Source: an uncultured Chlorobiota bacterium (lineage in GTDB: Bacteria; Bacteroidota; Bacteroidia; Bacteroidales; JAADGE01). From it: 24,270 nucleotides of DNA. The translations under genes and the position numbers were made by a program. The stretch is from the NCBI GenBank assembly GCA_947311125.1, contig CAMZKI010000234.1, forward strand, positions 1 to 24,270, written 5' to 3'. The notes under the pieces are model-generated. The model ran no database searches. It saw only the letters and a list, made by a program, of their open reading frames with translations, and was not told the DNA's origin. Of this stretch, positions 15,522 to 22,601 are shown piece by piece (position 1 is the first letter of the stretch; each line of letters begins with the position of its first letter).

Positions 15522-15770
15522 ATGAATTTACAAGCTTTTGAAGAAGCCGTTGCAAAGTCAAAAATGCTGAATGAGCGTCCGTCAAATGATATACTTTTAA
15601 AATTATATGCTCTTTATAAACAAGTTACGGAAGGAGATGTAAAAGGTGAACGTCCGGGAGGCTTCGATTTTAAAGGTGCGGCAAAATATGATGCGTGGGA
15701 ATCTCAAAAAGGTAAAAGTAAAGAAGAGGCGGCAAAAGAATACATTGAGCTTGTAAATTCTTTGACATAA
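15522..15770 (+). CDS. Acyl-CoA-binding protein inside the atp operon
   Basis: The 82-residue protein is a complete acyl-CoA-binding protein, a small four-helix cytosolic carrier of long-chain acyl-CoA. The ligand residues of the bovine protein are all recognisable with a one-residue shift: Y29 (Y28), Y32 (Y31), K33 (K32), K55 (K54) and Y74 (Y73). They lie in the conserved LYALYKQ, GDVKGERPG and FDFKGAAKYDAW segments. W55 of the bovine protein is Y56 here. It sits 17 bases after atpA and 42 bases before atpG on the same strand, so it is cotranscribed with ATP synthase genes. Bacterial members are uncommon but known in Bacteroidota. The reason for this location is not evident. Confidence 0.93.
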   Translation: MNLQAFEEAVAKSKMLNERPSNDILLKLYALYKQVTEGDVKGERPGGFDFKGAAKYDAWESQKGKSKEEAAKEYIELVNSLT

Positions 15771-15812
15771 GCACAAAACGTTAATTAACAGCAGAAAATA
15801 ACTGTTTGCAAA

Positions 15813-16688
15813 ATGGCAAATTTAAAAGAAATACGAACCAGAATATCGTCGGTAAAATCTACAAGGCAGATTACCAATGCTATGAAAATGGTATCCGCAG
15901 CAAAATTGAGAAAAGCACAAAATGCTGTTACCCGATTGAGGCCCTATGCGAATAAACTGAATGAAATTTTAAGCCGACTGGGAGACGTAAAAGGCGGAAG
16001 TGCAGAAAATATATATGCAGAGCAAAGAGCGGAGAAAAAAGTTTTGCTGCTTGTAATAAGCTCAAACAGAGGGTTGTGCGGACCGTTTAATGCAAATATT
16101 GTTAAAAAAGTTATTAGTTTAATTGAAGGACAGTATGCAGACCAATATAAAAAAGGAAATTTATGCATTTATACCGTCGGCTCTAAATCGGGTCAAATTT
16201 TAAAAGCAAAAGGATTTAAAATATCTGCAGAATTTAACAGTGTTTACGATGACCTTACATTTAAAAACGTTTCCGTTGTTGCCGAAGAACTTATGTCTGA
16301 TTTTATTAATAAGAAGTTTGATAAAATTGAAATAATATATAACAGGTTTAAAAATGCTGCTGTTCAAATTTTAACTCAGGAACAGTTTTTACCGGTAAAA
16401 CATAATGATAAAAATACAGAAGAAAACAGTGATTATATATTTGAACCCTCTCAGCAATATATTTTCGACACGTTGATTCCGGACTCTTTGAAAACCCAAC
16501 TTTTTGCTGCAGTTACAGATTCTTTTGCAGCAGAACAGGGAGCCAGAATGACCGCAATGCACCAGGCTACAGACAATGCAACGGATATGATTAGGTCTTT
16601 GACTTTAGTTTATAATAAAGCACGACAGGCAGCTATCACAAAAGAAATTTTGGAAATTACAGCAGGAGCGGAAGCATTAAAAGGATAG
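15813..16688 (+). CDS. atpG: F1Fo ATP synthase subunit gamma
   Basis: Gamma is the rotating central shaft of F1. The 291-residue protein starts with the conserved N-terminal helix (IRTRISSVKSTRQITNAMKMVSAAKLRKAQ). LLVISSNRGLCGPFNANI follows near residues 75-92. The C-terminal helix contains EQGARMTAMHQATDNATDMI and LTLVYNKARQAAITKEILEI, the shaft signature. It is the last gene of this unit. atpD and atpC (beta and epsilon) must lie elsewhere, as in other Bacteroidota with split atp loci. It is convergent with the NUC1 endonuclease gene. Confidence 0.97.
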   Translation: MANLKEIRTRISSVKSTRQITNAMKMVSAAKLRKAQNAVTRLRPYANKLNEILSRLGDVKGGSAENIYAEQRAEKKVLLLVISSNRGLCGPFNANIVKKVISLIEGQYADQYKKGNLCIYTVGSKSGQILKAKGFKISAEFNSVYDDLTFKNVSVVAEELMSDFINKKFDKIEIIYNRFKNAAVQILTQEQFLPVKHNDKNTEENSDYIFEPSQQYIFDTLIPDSLKTQLFAAVTDSFAAEQGARMTAMHQATDNATDMIRSLTLVYNKARQAAITKEILEITAGAEALKG

Positions 16689-16703
16689 AGATAATAAAGA
16701 AAT

Positions 16704-16730
16704 ACAGTATTGAATAAAAAATAATGCTGT
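16704..16730. terminator. Weak bidirectional terminator candidate between convergent units
   Basis: ACAGTATT (16704-16711) can pair with AATGCTGT (16723-16730), eight pairs with one G-T wobble. T-rich bases follow on the plus strand and A-rich on the other side. It lies in the 43-base gap between atpG and the convergent endonuclease gene. The stem is short and AT-rich, so this is tentative. Confidence 0.3.
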
Positions 16731-16731
16731 T

Positions 16732-17505
16732 TTATTTGTAATAGTCAAACTTCCATAAAGACATATTGAGAACAGATTCTATTTTTTCCTCTGTTTTATC
16801 ATCAAGAGCAGGAAAAAAGTCAATACCTGTTTCTGCTTCTACGTCATCAATGCTGACGGCATAATTTTTAAAAGTATCATCAATGTCTTTATTCGGCATT
16901 ATAAAACCAATACCTTTTTCTTCATCCAAATCTAAAATAACTTTATAGTATTTTTCCGGGATACTTACTTTATTTTGCCCTATTACCGGCAAGCCGTCTT
17001 TTAAAACAGGTCCGGTAACAACATAAACACCGTTATAAATTTCAGCCCAATGCCGAACCTCCATTTCCAGGTACATCCACTTTCCTCCGTTAAAGGCATG
17101 AACTTGCGGAGACATATTGCTCATAAAAAAACTCTCTGACATTGCTTTTTCTGACCATCTGAAATCTGCGGCAGGAGCCATATGCCCTCTTGCATAAATA
17201 TTCTCGGTAGGTTGATAGTCGCTTAAGTCGGCACTCCCTGTTGTTACGGAAGGGTCCGGTCTGAAATCATCTGTTCTGTCATAAGTTACAGATAAAACCT
17301 CTTCTTTTGTCAATTCATATGCCACCCAGTCTGCTTGTTCGTGTTCTTCATTATAAGAAAGAGTATATGCAAAATGCTCAATAATTTGATGGTTCTCGAC
17401 AGCCGCGGGAAGTTCAATTTTATCTGCATTAATGTTGTTTTTATTACAAGAAATTAAAATTGAGAAGGTTAAAGTTATTAAAAATATGATATTATTTGTT
17501 TTCAT
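16732..17505 (-). CDS. DNA/RNA non-specific endonuclease (NUC1 family), lipoprotein
   Basis: This is a beta-beta-alpha metal nuclease of the NUC1 family. The motif is ARGHMAPAADF with the catalytic His at 108, and the Mg2+ ligand Asn is N130 in MSNMSPQ. N139 in FNGGKWMYLE is also typical. The usual D of DRGH is A106 here, a position known to vary. I start at the ATG at 17505 (257 residues) because it opens a lipoprotein signal peptide: hydrophobic residues 6-18, then LISC with Cys20. A longer frame to 17559 adds 18 charged residues upstream of the signal. It overlaps the upstream AtpI-like gene by 14 bases. The enzyme probably acts in the periplasm or at the envelope, for nucleic-acid degradation or scavenging. 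Confidence 0.88.
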   Translation of the reverse strand: MKTNNIIFLITLTFSILISCNKNNINADKIELPAAVENHQIIEHFAYTLSYNEEHEQADWVAYELTKEEVLSVTYDRTDDFRPDPSVTTGSADLSDYQPTENIYARGHMAPAADFRWSEKAMSESFFMSNMSPQVHAFNGGKWMYLEMEVRHWAEIYNGVYVVTGPVLKDGLPVIGQNKVSIPEKYYKVILDLDEEKGIGFIMPNKDIDDTFKNYAVSIDDVEAETGIDFFPALDDKTEEKIESVLNMSLWKFDYYK

Positions 17506-17902
17506 TTTGGTTGTCTTCGGATATTTTTTTTGTATCTCTGAGTATTTCTTTTGTTTCAAAAACCGTGTAAATAAGATACATAAGAAGTAATGTCATTACA
17601 AACGCATTTTTATTTCCGGATTCGGCAGATATTACAACTCCCGCAAAAACAGCATAGATAATAAGTTTCAGCATAAAACTGAGCATAAACACAACGTTAA
17701 ATTTTGCAAGAGATTTTTGTGATGCTTTAAGTAATTGAATATGAACTAAAATTGAGATAACGGGGAATAATATTAATAATAACGGAAATGCATCAAAATA
17801 AGCAGATTTCAGCCAAAAATAAAAAACAAACCCTCCGGCTGCAGAAATAGCCAAAGTAAGGATTATTGTTTTTATAATAAATTTACGAATTTGTTTCCTC
17901 AT
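17492..17902 (-). CDS. Four-helix membrane protein, AtpI-like
   Basis: The 136-residue protein has a basic N-terminus and about four hydrophobic segments (roughly residues 10-30, 38-56, 67-90 and 100-118), then a charged tail. No motif identifies it by itself. Its position 10 bases after atpZ, its size and its four-helix topology match the AtpI-type proteins found at the head of many atp operons. A small membrane protein of this kind usually sits between atpZ and atpB in Bacteroidota. A role in ATP synthase assembly or ion supply is therefore inferred from context only. Its last codons overlap the start of the endonuclease gene. Confidence 0.6.
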   Translation of the reverse strand: MRKQIRKFIIKTIILTLAISAAGGFVFYFWLKSAYFDAFPLLLILFPVISILVHIQLLKASQKSLAKFNVVFMLSFMLKLIIYAVFAGVVISAESGNKNAFVMTLLLMYLIYTVFETKEILRDTKKISEDNQNENK

Positions 17903-17912
17903 ATTTTTGACC

Positions 17913-18155
17913 TTATTTTTTTAAAAAATCTTTAACGGCAACATAAATAGCAACAATAACGGATAAAAGAGACAGAATCACCGTAAGGATACGGCTCTCA
18001 AAATTAAAGTATTCATCCAATTTATATCCGCCCCAAGTTCCGAGAAAAATAACGGTTGCCATTTGAAATGCAATACCGGAATATTTTGCATAATCTTTTA
18101 AGGACTTATTAAAGTCGTTTTTTTTATTTTTTTTCGACTTTAGCTTCTTCTGCAT
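17913..18155 (-). CDS. atpZ: AtpZ-type ATP synthase-associated membrane protein
   Basis: The 80-residue protein belongs to the AtpZ/AtpI family (formerly ATPase gene 1). It has a lysine-rich N-terminus, then two membrane helices (about residues 27-45 and 56-76) joined by GGYKLDEYF. The motif Y-x-x-x-AFQMA...F-x-GxWGGYKLDE is characteristic. Members are implicated in ATP synthase assembly or Mg2+/Ca2+ transport. The only usable start, at 18155, overlaps the 3' end of the bactofilin gene by 32 bases in another frame, which suggests translational coupling. It is separated from atpB by the whole atp operon and lies on the opposite strand. Confidence 0.82.
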   Translation of the reverse strand: MQKKLKSKKNKKNDFNKSLKDYAKYSGIAFQMATVIFLGTWGGYKLDEYFNFESRILTVILSLLSVIVAIYVAVKDFLKK

Positions 18156-18510
18156 TTTTTATGTCACCCATTTTACAGGAGCCGTTAAATATTGCTCCCG
18201 GTTCTATGATTAATTTCTTTGTTGAAATTTCTCCTTTATAATTTGCAGAAGCTTTTAATGTCAAACTCTCCGCAATTATTAACTTCCCGACAACTGTTCC
18301 GGATATGTCGCAGAAAGAACAGATGATATCTCCGGTAACCTTCCCGGTATTGCCTATGATTACTTTGCCTTTAACGTTAATATTTCCTTTTACGGTTCCT
18401 TCTATTCGAACATCCCCTTTTGAGCTCAGATTTCCTTCGATTACTGTTCCGTTTCTCAATTGGTTTGTTGCTCCCGGATCTGCAACAATAATGTTGTTAG
18501 TTTTTTTCAT
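18124..18510 (-). CDS. Bactofilin-family cytoskeletal protein
   Basis: The 128-residue protein is a bactofilin (DUF583, polymer-forming cytoskeletal family). Its core, about residues 18-112, is a repetitive right-handed beta-helix with short hydrophobic turns: GTVIEGNLSSKGDVRIEGTVKGNI, then KVIIGNTGKVTGDII and KLIIAESLTLKASANYKGEI. The termini are disordered and charged, as usual. Bactofilins polymerise without nucleotide and scaffold cell-wall or membrane processes. It is the first gene of the unit with atpZ, following its own -7 box, and the pairing bactofilin-atpZ recurs in Bacteroidota in my recollection. Confidence 0.9.
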   Translation of the reverse strand: MKKTNNIIVADPGATNQLRNGTVIEGNLSSKGDVRIEGTVKGNINVKGKVIIGNTGKVTGDIICSFCDISGTVVGKLIIAESLTLKASANYKGEISTKKLIIEPGAIFNGSCKMGDIKNAEEAKVEKK

Positions 18511-18545
18511 GGATTTAAAATTATATGAATTATTTAAAAGTAAAA

Positions 18546-18553
18546 CAAAATTA
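18546..18553 (-). promoter_or_regulatory. Predicted -7 box of the bactofilin-atpZ unit
   Basis: On the minus strand TAATTTTG matches TAnnTTTG, 35 bases upstream of the bactofilin ATG, giving a leader of about 30 bases. It indicates that this unit is transcribed independently of accC, whose stop is 48 bases further upstream. Confidence 0.5.
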
Positions 18554-18600
18554 TTCCGTAATTAGTTTTCAGAACCCTGACAATATTTTTTTACCAAAAT

Positions 18601-19938
18601 TTATTTAATTTCAAAAGTTTCCATAAATTTTGTAGTGTAATTCCCTTTTACAAATTGTTCATCTGTTACCAATTGTGCATGAAACGGTATCGTTGTTTTA
18701 ATCCCTTCAATTACAAACTCATCCAAAGCCCGCTTCATTTTTTTTAGAGCCTCTTCCCTTGTTCTTGCCGTAATAATAAGCTTAGCAATCATTGAATCAT
18801 AGTTCGGAGGTATTGTGTATCCTGCGTAAACATGAGTGTCAACTCTTACTCCGTGACCGCCGGGAACATGCAAAACAGTAATTTTTCCGGGAGACGGTCT
18901 GAAATTATTATACGGATCTTCTGCATTTATTCGGCATTCTATTGAATGAAGTTGAGGATAATAATTTTTTCCGCTTATTTTAACTCCTGCAGCTACTTTT
19001 ATTTGTTCTTTTATCAAATCAAAGTTAATAACTTCTTCTGTTATAGGGTGTTCAACCTGAATTCTTGTGTTCATCTCCATAAAATAGAAGTTCCTTTTAT
19101 CATCAACAAGAAATTCGACAGTTCCTACACCTTCATACTTTATTGATTTTGCAGCAAGAACCGCAGCATTACCCATTCTTTCTCTTAGCTCATCCGTCAT
19201 AAAAGGAGAGGGGGTTTCTTCCGCTAATTTTTGGTGTCGTCTTTGAACGGAGCAGTCTCTTTCCGATAAATGTGCCGCATTTCCGTATTGATCTCCGACT
19301 ACCTGTATTTCAATGTGACGGGGATTATTTATGAACTTTTCCATATATAATCCGTCATTTCCGAAAGCTGCAGCAGATTCTTGCTTGGCAGAGTCCCACA
19401 TTTCCTGAAACTCTTCTTCTCCGGAAACGATTCTCATTCCTTTACCTCCTCCTCCGGCAGTTGCTTTAAGCATTACGGGGAACCCCATTTCTTCGGCTAA
19501 TTTTTTGCCTTCTTCTACGGTTTTTATTAAATCTTTAGAACCCGGAACAACCGGCACTCCGGCATTTCTCATTGTTTTTTTTGCCGTTGCTTTATCTCCC
19601 ATCATATTTATCATTTCTGCCGACGGTCCTATAAATTTAATATCGTGTTTCTTGCATATTTCGGAAAATTTAGCGTTTTCTGCAAGAAATCCGTATCCCG
19701 GATGTATCGCATCTGCATTTGTAATTTGTGCTGCTGCTATAATTTTCGGAATTTCCAGATAAGATTGATTGCTCGGGGGCGGACCTATACAAACAGCCTC
19801 ATCTGCAAAACGAACATGCAGGCTTTCTTTGTCGGCAGTTGAATAAACCGCAACGGTTTTTATCCCCATTTCTTTGCATGTTCTTATAATCCGCAATGCA
19901 ATTTCTCCTCTGTTTGCAATAAGTATTTTTTTAAACAT
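18601..19938 (-). CDS. accC: Biotin carboxylase
   Basis: AccC uses ATP and bicarbonate to carboxylate the biotin on AccB. The 445-residue protein has the usual length and order. It begins FKKILIANRGEIALRIIRT, the glycine-rich ATP lid is GGGGKGMR at residues 162-169, and HPGYGFLAEN is at 79-88. The catalytic EMNTRIQVEHPITE places E288, N290 and R292 exactly at the E. coli numbers. It follows accB by 48 bases on the same strand. The carboxyl-transferase partner could be the PccB-type protein 2.7 kb upstream (from 22602), since no accA or accD is in the window. Confidence 0.96.
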   Translation of the reverse strand: MFKKILIANRGEIALRIIRTCKEMGIKTVAVYSTADKESLHVRFADEAVCIGPPPSNQSYLEIPKIIAAAQITNADAIHPGYGFLAENAKFSEICKKHDIKFIGPSAEMINMMGDKATAKKTMRNAGVPVVPGSKDLIKTVEEGKKLAEEMGFPVMLKATAGGGGKGMRIVSGEEEFQEMWDSAKQESAAAFGNDGLYMEKFINNPRHIEIQVVGDQYGNAAHLSERDCSVQRRHQKLAEETPSPFMTDELRERMGNAAVLAAKSIKYEGVGTVEFLVDDKRNFYFMEMNTRIQVEHPITEEVINFDLIKEQIKVAAGVKISGKNYYPQLHSIECRINAEDPYNNFRPSPGKITVLHVPGGHGVRVDTHVYAGYTIPPNYDSMIAKLIITARTREEALKKMKRALDEFVIEGIKTTIPFHAQLVTDEQFVKGNYTTKFMETFEIK

Positions 19939-19986
19939 AAAACTGAGTTAAATTAAAATTTGAGATTTTTTCAGAAAACTTACGGG

Positions 19987-20490
19987 TTAACTGGGGTCAA
20001 CTAAAAATAAAGGTTGTTCAAATTCAACCGGGCTTGCGTCATCAACTAAGATTTTGACAATTTTACCGGTTACTTCTGCTTCAATTTCATTAAATAACTT
20101 CATTGCTTCTATAATACAAACAACCGTGTTTTCACTAACACTGTCTCCGACATTTACAAACGGATCTTTATCCGGCGAAGGCTTTCTGTAAAAAGTTCCC
20201 ACCATAGGAGACTTTATTGTAATATAGTTGTTTTCTTTTTCAGACTTTGTATCTTCAGGTTTTGTCTCAACCGGAGGTTGAACTTGTGTTTGAAGATTTT
20301 GAACGGGTTGTTGCATCATTATCGGTGTTTGAACCGGAACTTGCTGTATGATTGTTTCTGTATGTGTTCCTGCATTACCTCTCGGTTCTACTCTTACGGT
20401 AAGTTTTATTTCGTCTGTTTTTATTTCTACTTCACTTACTCCTGATTTTGCAACTGATTTAATAAAATCTTTTAATTCTTTGTAATCCAT
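19987..20490 (-). CDS. accB: Biotin carboxyl carrier protein
   Basis: AccB carries biotin between the carboxylase and the carboxyltransferase. The biotin attachment site is EAMKLFNEIE with K131. The 167-residue protein has a family-typical N-terminus (MDYKELKDFIKSVAKSGVSEVEI), then a Gln/Pro-rich linker at about 45-85. The biotinyl domain (about 88-167) includes KSPMVGTFYRKPSPDKDPFVNVGD, whose protruding thumb is typical of bacterial acetyl-CoA carboxylase BCCP rather than of decarboxylase-type carriers. It lies between fabH (131-base gap) and accC. Confidence 0.96.
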   Translation of the reverse strand: MDYKELKDFIKSVAKSGVSEVEIKTDEIKLTVRVEPRGNAGTHTETIIQQVPVQTPIMMQQPVQNLQTQVQPPVETKPEDTKSEKENNYITIKSPMVGTFYRKPSPDKDPFVNVGDSVSENTVVCIIEAMKLFNEIEAEVTGKIVKILVDDASPVEFEQPLFLVDPS

Positions 20491-20621
20491 GAGAAAATAT
20501 TTTTAAATTTTTGTAAATATATTCAAATATCTTTTTTCCGGTAATAAATTATAGTTAAAAATTGTTAAAACAAAACTGTGAATAATGCTGTATCTTTTTG
20601 ATAATCACCAAAATACAGTCG

Positions 20622-21617
20622 CTACGAGTTGTAAGCCCATTTTAGATATATTGCACCCCATGTAAATCCTGCCCCAAAAGTTGAAAAAATCAGTTTATCT
20701 CCTTTTTTTAGCTGTTTTTCCCACTCCCATAGCAGCAGCGGTAATGTTCCGTCGGTTGTATTACCGTATTTTTCTATATTTATCATAACTTTTTCGGGAG
20801 ACAGGTTCATTCTTTTTGCCGTAGCAGAAATAATGCGGAGGTTTGCCTGATGCGGAACAAGCCATGCTAAGTCTTCCGCACTAATATTGTGCTTTTCCAT
20901 CATTTCAACGGAAACATCTGCCATTCCTTTAACAGCTGCCTTAAAAACAGCCTGCCCTTCCTGATAAATATAGTGTTCTCTTGCGTCTATAGTTTCGTGA
21001 GTCGGCGGCTTTACGGAACCTCCGGCTTTTTGGTGTAAATGTTTTCTTCCGGCTCCGTCAACATGCAAAATTTCATCAATAACACCAACGTCTTCTGTTG
21101 TCGGTTCAAACAGAACGGCACCGGCACCGTCTCCGAAAATAGGACTTACGGAGCGGTCTTCATAGTCTACTATAGCAGACATTTTATCGGCTCCTACAAG
21201 GACAACTTTCTTGTATCTTCCCGATTCTACAAACTTTGCAGCAGACGACATTCCGAATAAAAACCCGGAACATCCGGCATTCATATCAAAGCTGAAAGCA
21301 TTTTTGATACCAACTTTATCGCAAATGATATTGGCTGTTGCCGGAAATAACATATCAGGTGTAACTGTTGTGCAAATTAAAAGGTCTATTTCTTCCGGAT
21401 TAGTATTTGTTTTTCCTAACAGGCTTTTAACAGCCTCCGCTCCCATATCTGAAGTTCCTTTTCCTTCTTCTTTTAACAATCGTCTTTCTTTAATTCCGAT
21501 TCTTGTCATTATCCACTCATCCGAAGTGTCAACCATCTGAGACAGTTCGTCATTTGTAAGAATATAGTCGGGAACATATCCCGCAACTCCGGTAATTGCT
21601 GCGTTAATTTTATTCAT
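20622..21617 (-). CDS. fabH: Beta-ketoacyl-ACP synthase III
   Basis: FabH condenses acetyl-CoA (or a branched acyl-CoA) with malonyl-ACP to start fatty-acid synthesis. The catalytic triad is visible as C116 (NAGCSGFLFG), H256 (PHQANLRI) and N286 (YGNTT). Length is 331 residues. The segment after the Asn, YGNTTDGTLPLLLWEWEKQ, differs from the common YGNTSAASIPLAL, so primer specificity may differ. It has a -7-like box upstream and is separated from rpmF by a terminator, so it starts the fabH-accB-accC unit. The joint location with accBC fits supply of malonyl groups to the same pathway. Confidence 0.96.
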   Translation of the reverse strand: MNKINAAITGVAGYVPDYILTNDELSQMVDTSDEWIMTRIGIKERRLLKEEGKGTSDMGAEAVKSLLGKTNTNPEEIDLLICTTVTPDMLFPATANIICDKVGIKNAFSFDMNAGCSGFLFGMSSAAKFVESGRYKKVVLVGADKMSAIVDYEDRSVSPIFGDGAGAVLFEPTTEDVGVIDEILHVDGAGRKHLHQKAGGSVKPPTHETIDAREHYIYQEGQAVFKAAVKGMADVSVEMMEKHNISAEDLAWLVPHQANLRIISATAKRMNLSPEKVMINIEKYGNTTDGTLPLLLWEWEKQLKKGDKLIFSTFGAGFTWGAIYLKWAYNS

Positions 21618-21643
21618 AATATAGAAATAATAAAAATAAACTG

Positions 21644-21651
21644 CGAAAGTA
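21644..21651 (-). promoter_or_regulatory. Possible -7 box of fabH-accB-accC
   Basis: On the minus strand TACTTTCG differs from TAnnTTTG at one base and lies 27 bases upstream of the fabH ATG. Its position after the rpmF terminator supports a promoter here, but the match is imperfect. Confidence 0.4.
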
Positions 21652-21715
21652 AGTTTATGTTTGTTGTTTACAAAATAAAATTAAGTTAATATTGTTTTAA
21701 TAATCTTCATACACA

Positions 21716-21745
21716 AAAACCGGTACTGACTAAAATACCGGTTTT
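21716..21745 (-). terminator. Intrinsic terminator after rpmF
   Basis: A ten-base perfect stem, AAAACCGGTA/TACCGGTTTT (21716-21725 and 21736-21745), encloses a ten-base loop. Read on the minus strand it ends in five T residues, 47 bases after the rpmF stop. It separates the DUF177-rpmF transcript from fabH. Confidence 0.65.
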
Positions 21746-21791
21746 CAATGTTTAATTCTGTAATAGTATGTTTTTATTATTTACATGGGAC

Positions 21792-21977
21792 TTACAATAC
21801 GTCTTCTGTTTCAATTGCAAGCTTTCCTCTGTAATGCCCGCATTCCGGACATACTGTATGGTATTTTACGGTTGCTCCGCAGTTTGAACATTTTGCTAAC
21901 TGCTGTGTTGTTGCTTTAACGTGTGTTCTGCGTTTATCTCTTCTTTGTTTGGATGTTTTTCTTTTAGGATGTGCCAT
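21792..21977 (-). CDS. rpmF: Large ribosomal subunit protein bL32
   Basis: The 61-residue protein starts AHPKRKTSKQRRDKRRTH, the typical L32 N-terminus, and carries a zinc-binding four-cysteine set at C30, C33, C43 and C46 (CSNC, CPEC). It is thus the C+ zinc form rather than the zinc-independent paralogue. It lies 17 bases after the DUF177 gene, the usual yceD-rpmF pair, and is followed by a strong terminator. Confidence 0.97.
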   Translation of the reverse strand: MAHPKRKTSKQRRDKRRTHVKATTQQLAKCSNCGATVKYHTVCPECGHYRGKLAIETEDVL

Positions 21978-21994
21978 TTTTTTATATTTTTAAA

Positions 21995-22516
21995 CTAATT
22001 GTATAAACTTTTTAATTTTTCCCATCGCGGGTCAATTATTTCTTCTTTTTTTTCAGACGTATATTTTTTTATTTTTTTCAACATCTCAACATTACATGCC
22101 GGGTTTCCGTTTTCGTTGTTCGAGTGTATCCTTTTATACGGTAAACTCAGGTGCAAGTAGTCATAAAAATGCTTATCTAAAACAATTTCTTCGCTTAGAT
22201 TACTTATTGTTATTCTGTTATCCGCATCAGATAAATCCGAATTTTGATTTCCGAAGTCAACGTATAAAATAGTGTCGTACTTTATTTTAAAATCAAAGTC
22301 GTCCAAGCATCTGTCACATTGCAATTTTACCGTTCCGTTTAAGCTTATATTAAAAGTCAGCAGGTTTTTTGTAACCGAAAGTTCTGTATTAACCTGAATT
22401 TTACCTTTTTGTATTTCGCTTTCGGGATAAATTTTAAAAAACGAATCATCAATATCAAACTTATAATTGAACGTTCCTTCCTTTAAGTTTCTGTGCTTTA
22501 TTACAAACTTATTCAT
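21995..22516 (-). CDS. DUF177 (YceD-like) protein
   Basis: This 173-residue protein belongs to the DUF177/YceD family, almost always encoded next to rpmF and linked to 23S rRNA accumulation or large-subunit assembly. The family hallmark LQCDRCLDDF with C67 and C70 is present, followed by an acidic stretch and a conserved C-terminus with LPYKRIHSN and a tail ending RWEKLKSLYN. I start at the ATG at 22516 because the family begins near there (MNKFVIKHRNLKEG). The open frame to 22657 would add 47 residues crossing the promoter and overlapping the upstream carboxylase gene. It is 17 bases before rpmF. Confidence 0.88.
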   Translation of the reverse strand: MNKFVIKHRNLKEGTFNYKFDIDDSFFKIYPESEIQKGKIQVNTELSVTKNLLTFNISLNGTVKLQCDRCLDDFDFKIKYDTILYVDFGNQNSDLSDADNRITISNLSEEIVLDKHFYDYLHLSLPYKRIHSNNENGNPACNVEMLKKIKKYTSEKKEEIIDPRWEKLKSLYN

Positions 22517-22539
22517 ATTATCCTTAAAAAACAAGCACG

Positions 22540-22547
22540 CAAAAATA
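22540..22547 (-). promoter_or_regulatory. Predicted -7 box of DUF177-rpmF
   Basis: On the minus strand TATTTTTG matches TAnnTTTG, 23 bases upstream of the DUF177 ATG, leaving a leader of roughly 15-20 bases. It lies in the 85-base gap after the carboxyltransferase gene and supports the shorter DUF177 start. Confidence 0.55.
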
Positions 22548-22601
22548 CACTTTTTTTTAAAATAAAAAACAGAATTTTTAAAATATTGATTTTTGATACA
22601 A

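Noticed and set aside
17506..17559. 18-residue extension before the endonuclease signal peptide
   Set aside because: It would bury the lipoprotein signal behind a charged segment; the ATG at 17505 gives a normal signal.
18124..18155. Possible frameshift error joining bactofilin and AtpZ
   Set aside because: Both proteins are full length for their families with proper ends, so a natural overlap is more likely than a sequencing error.
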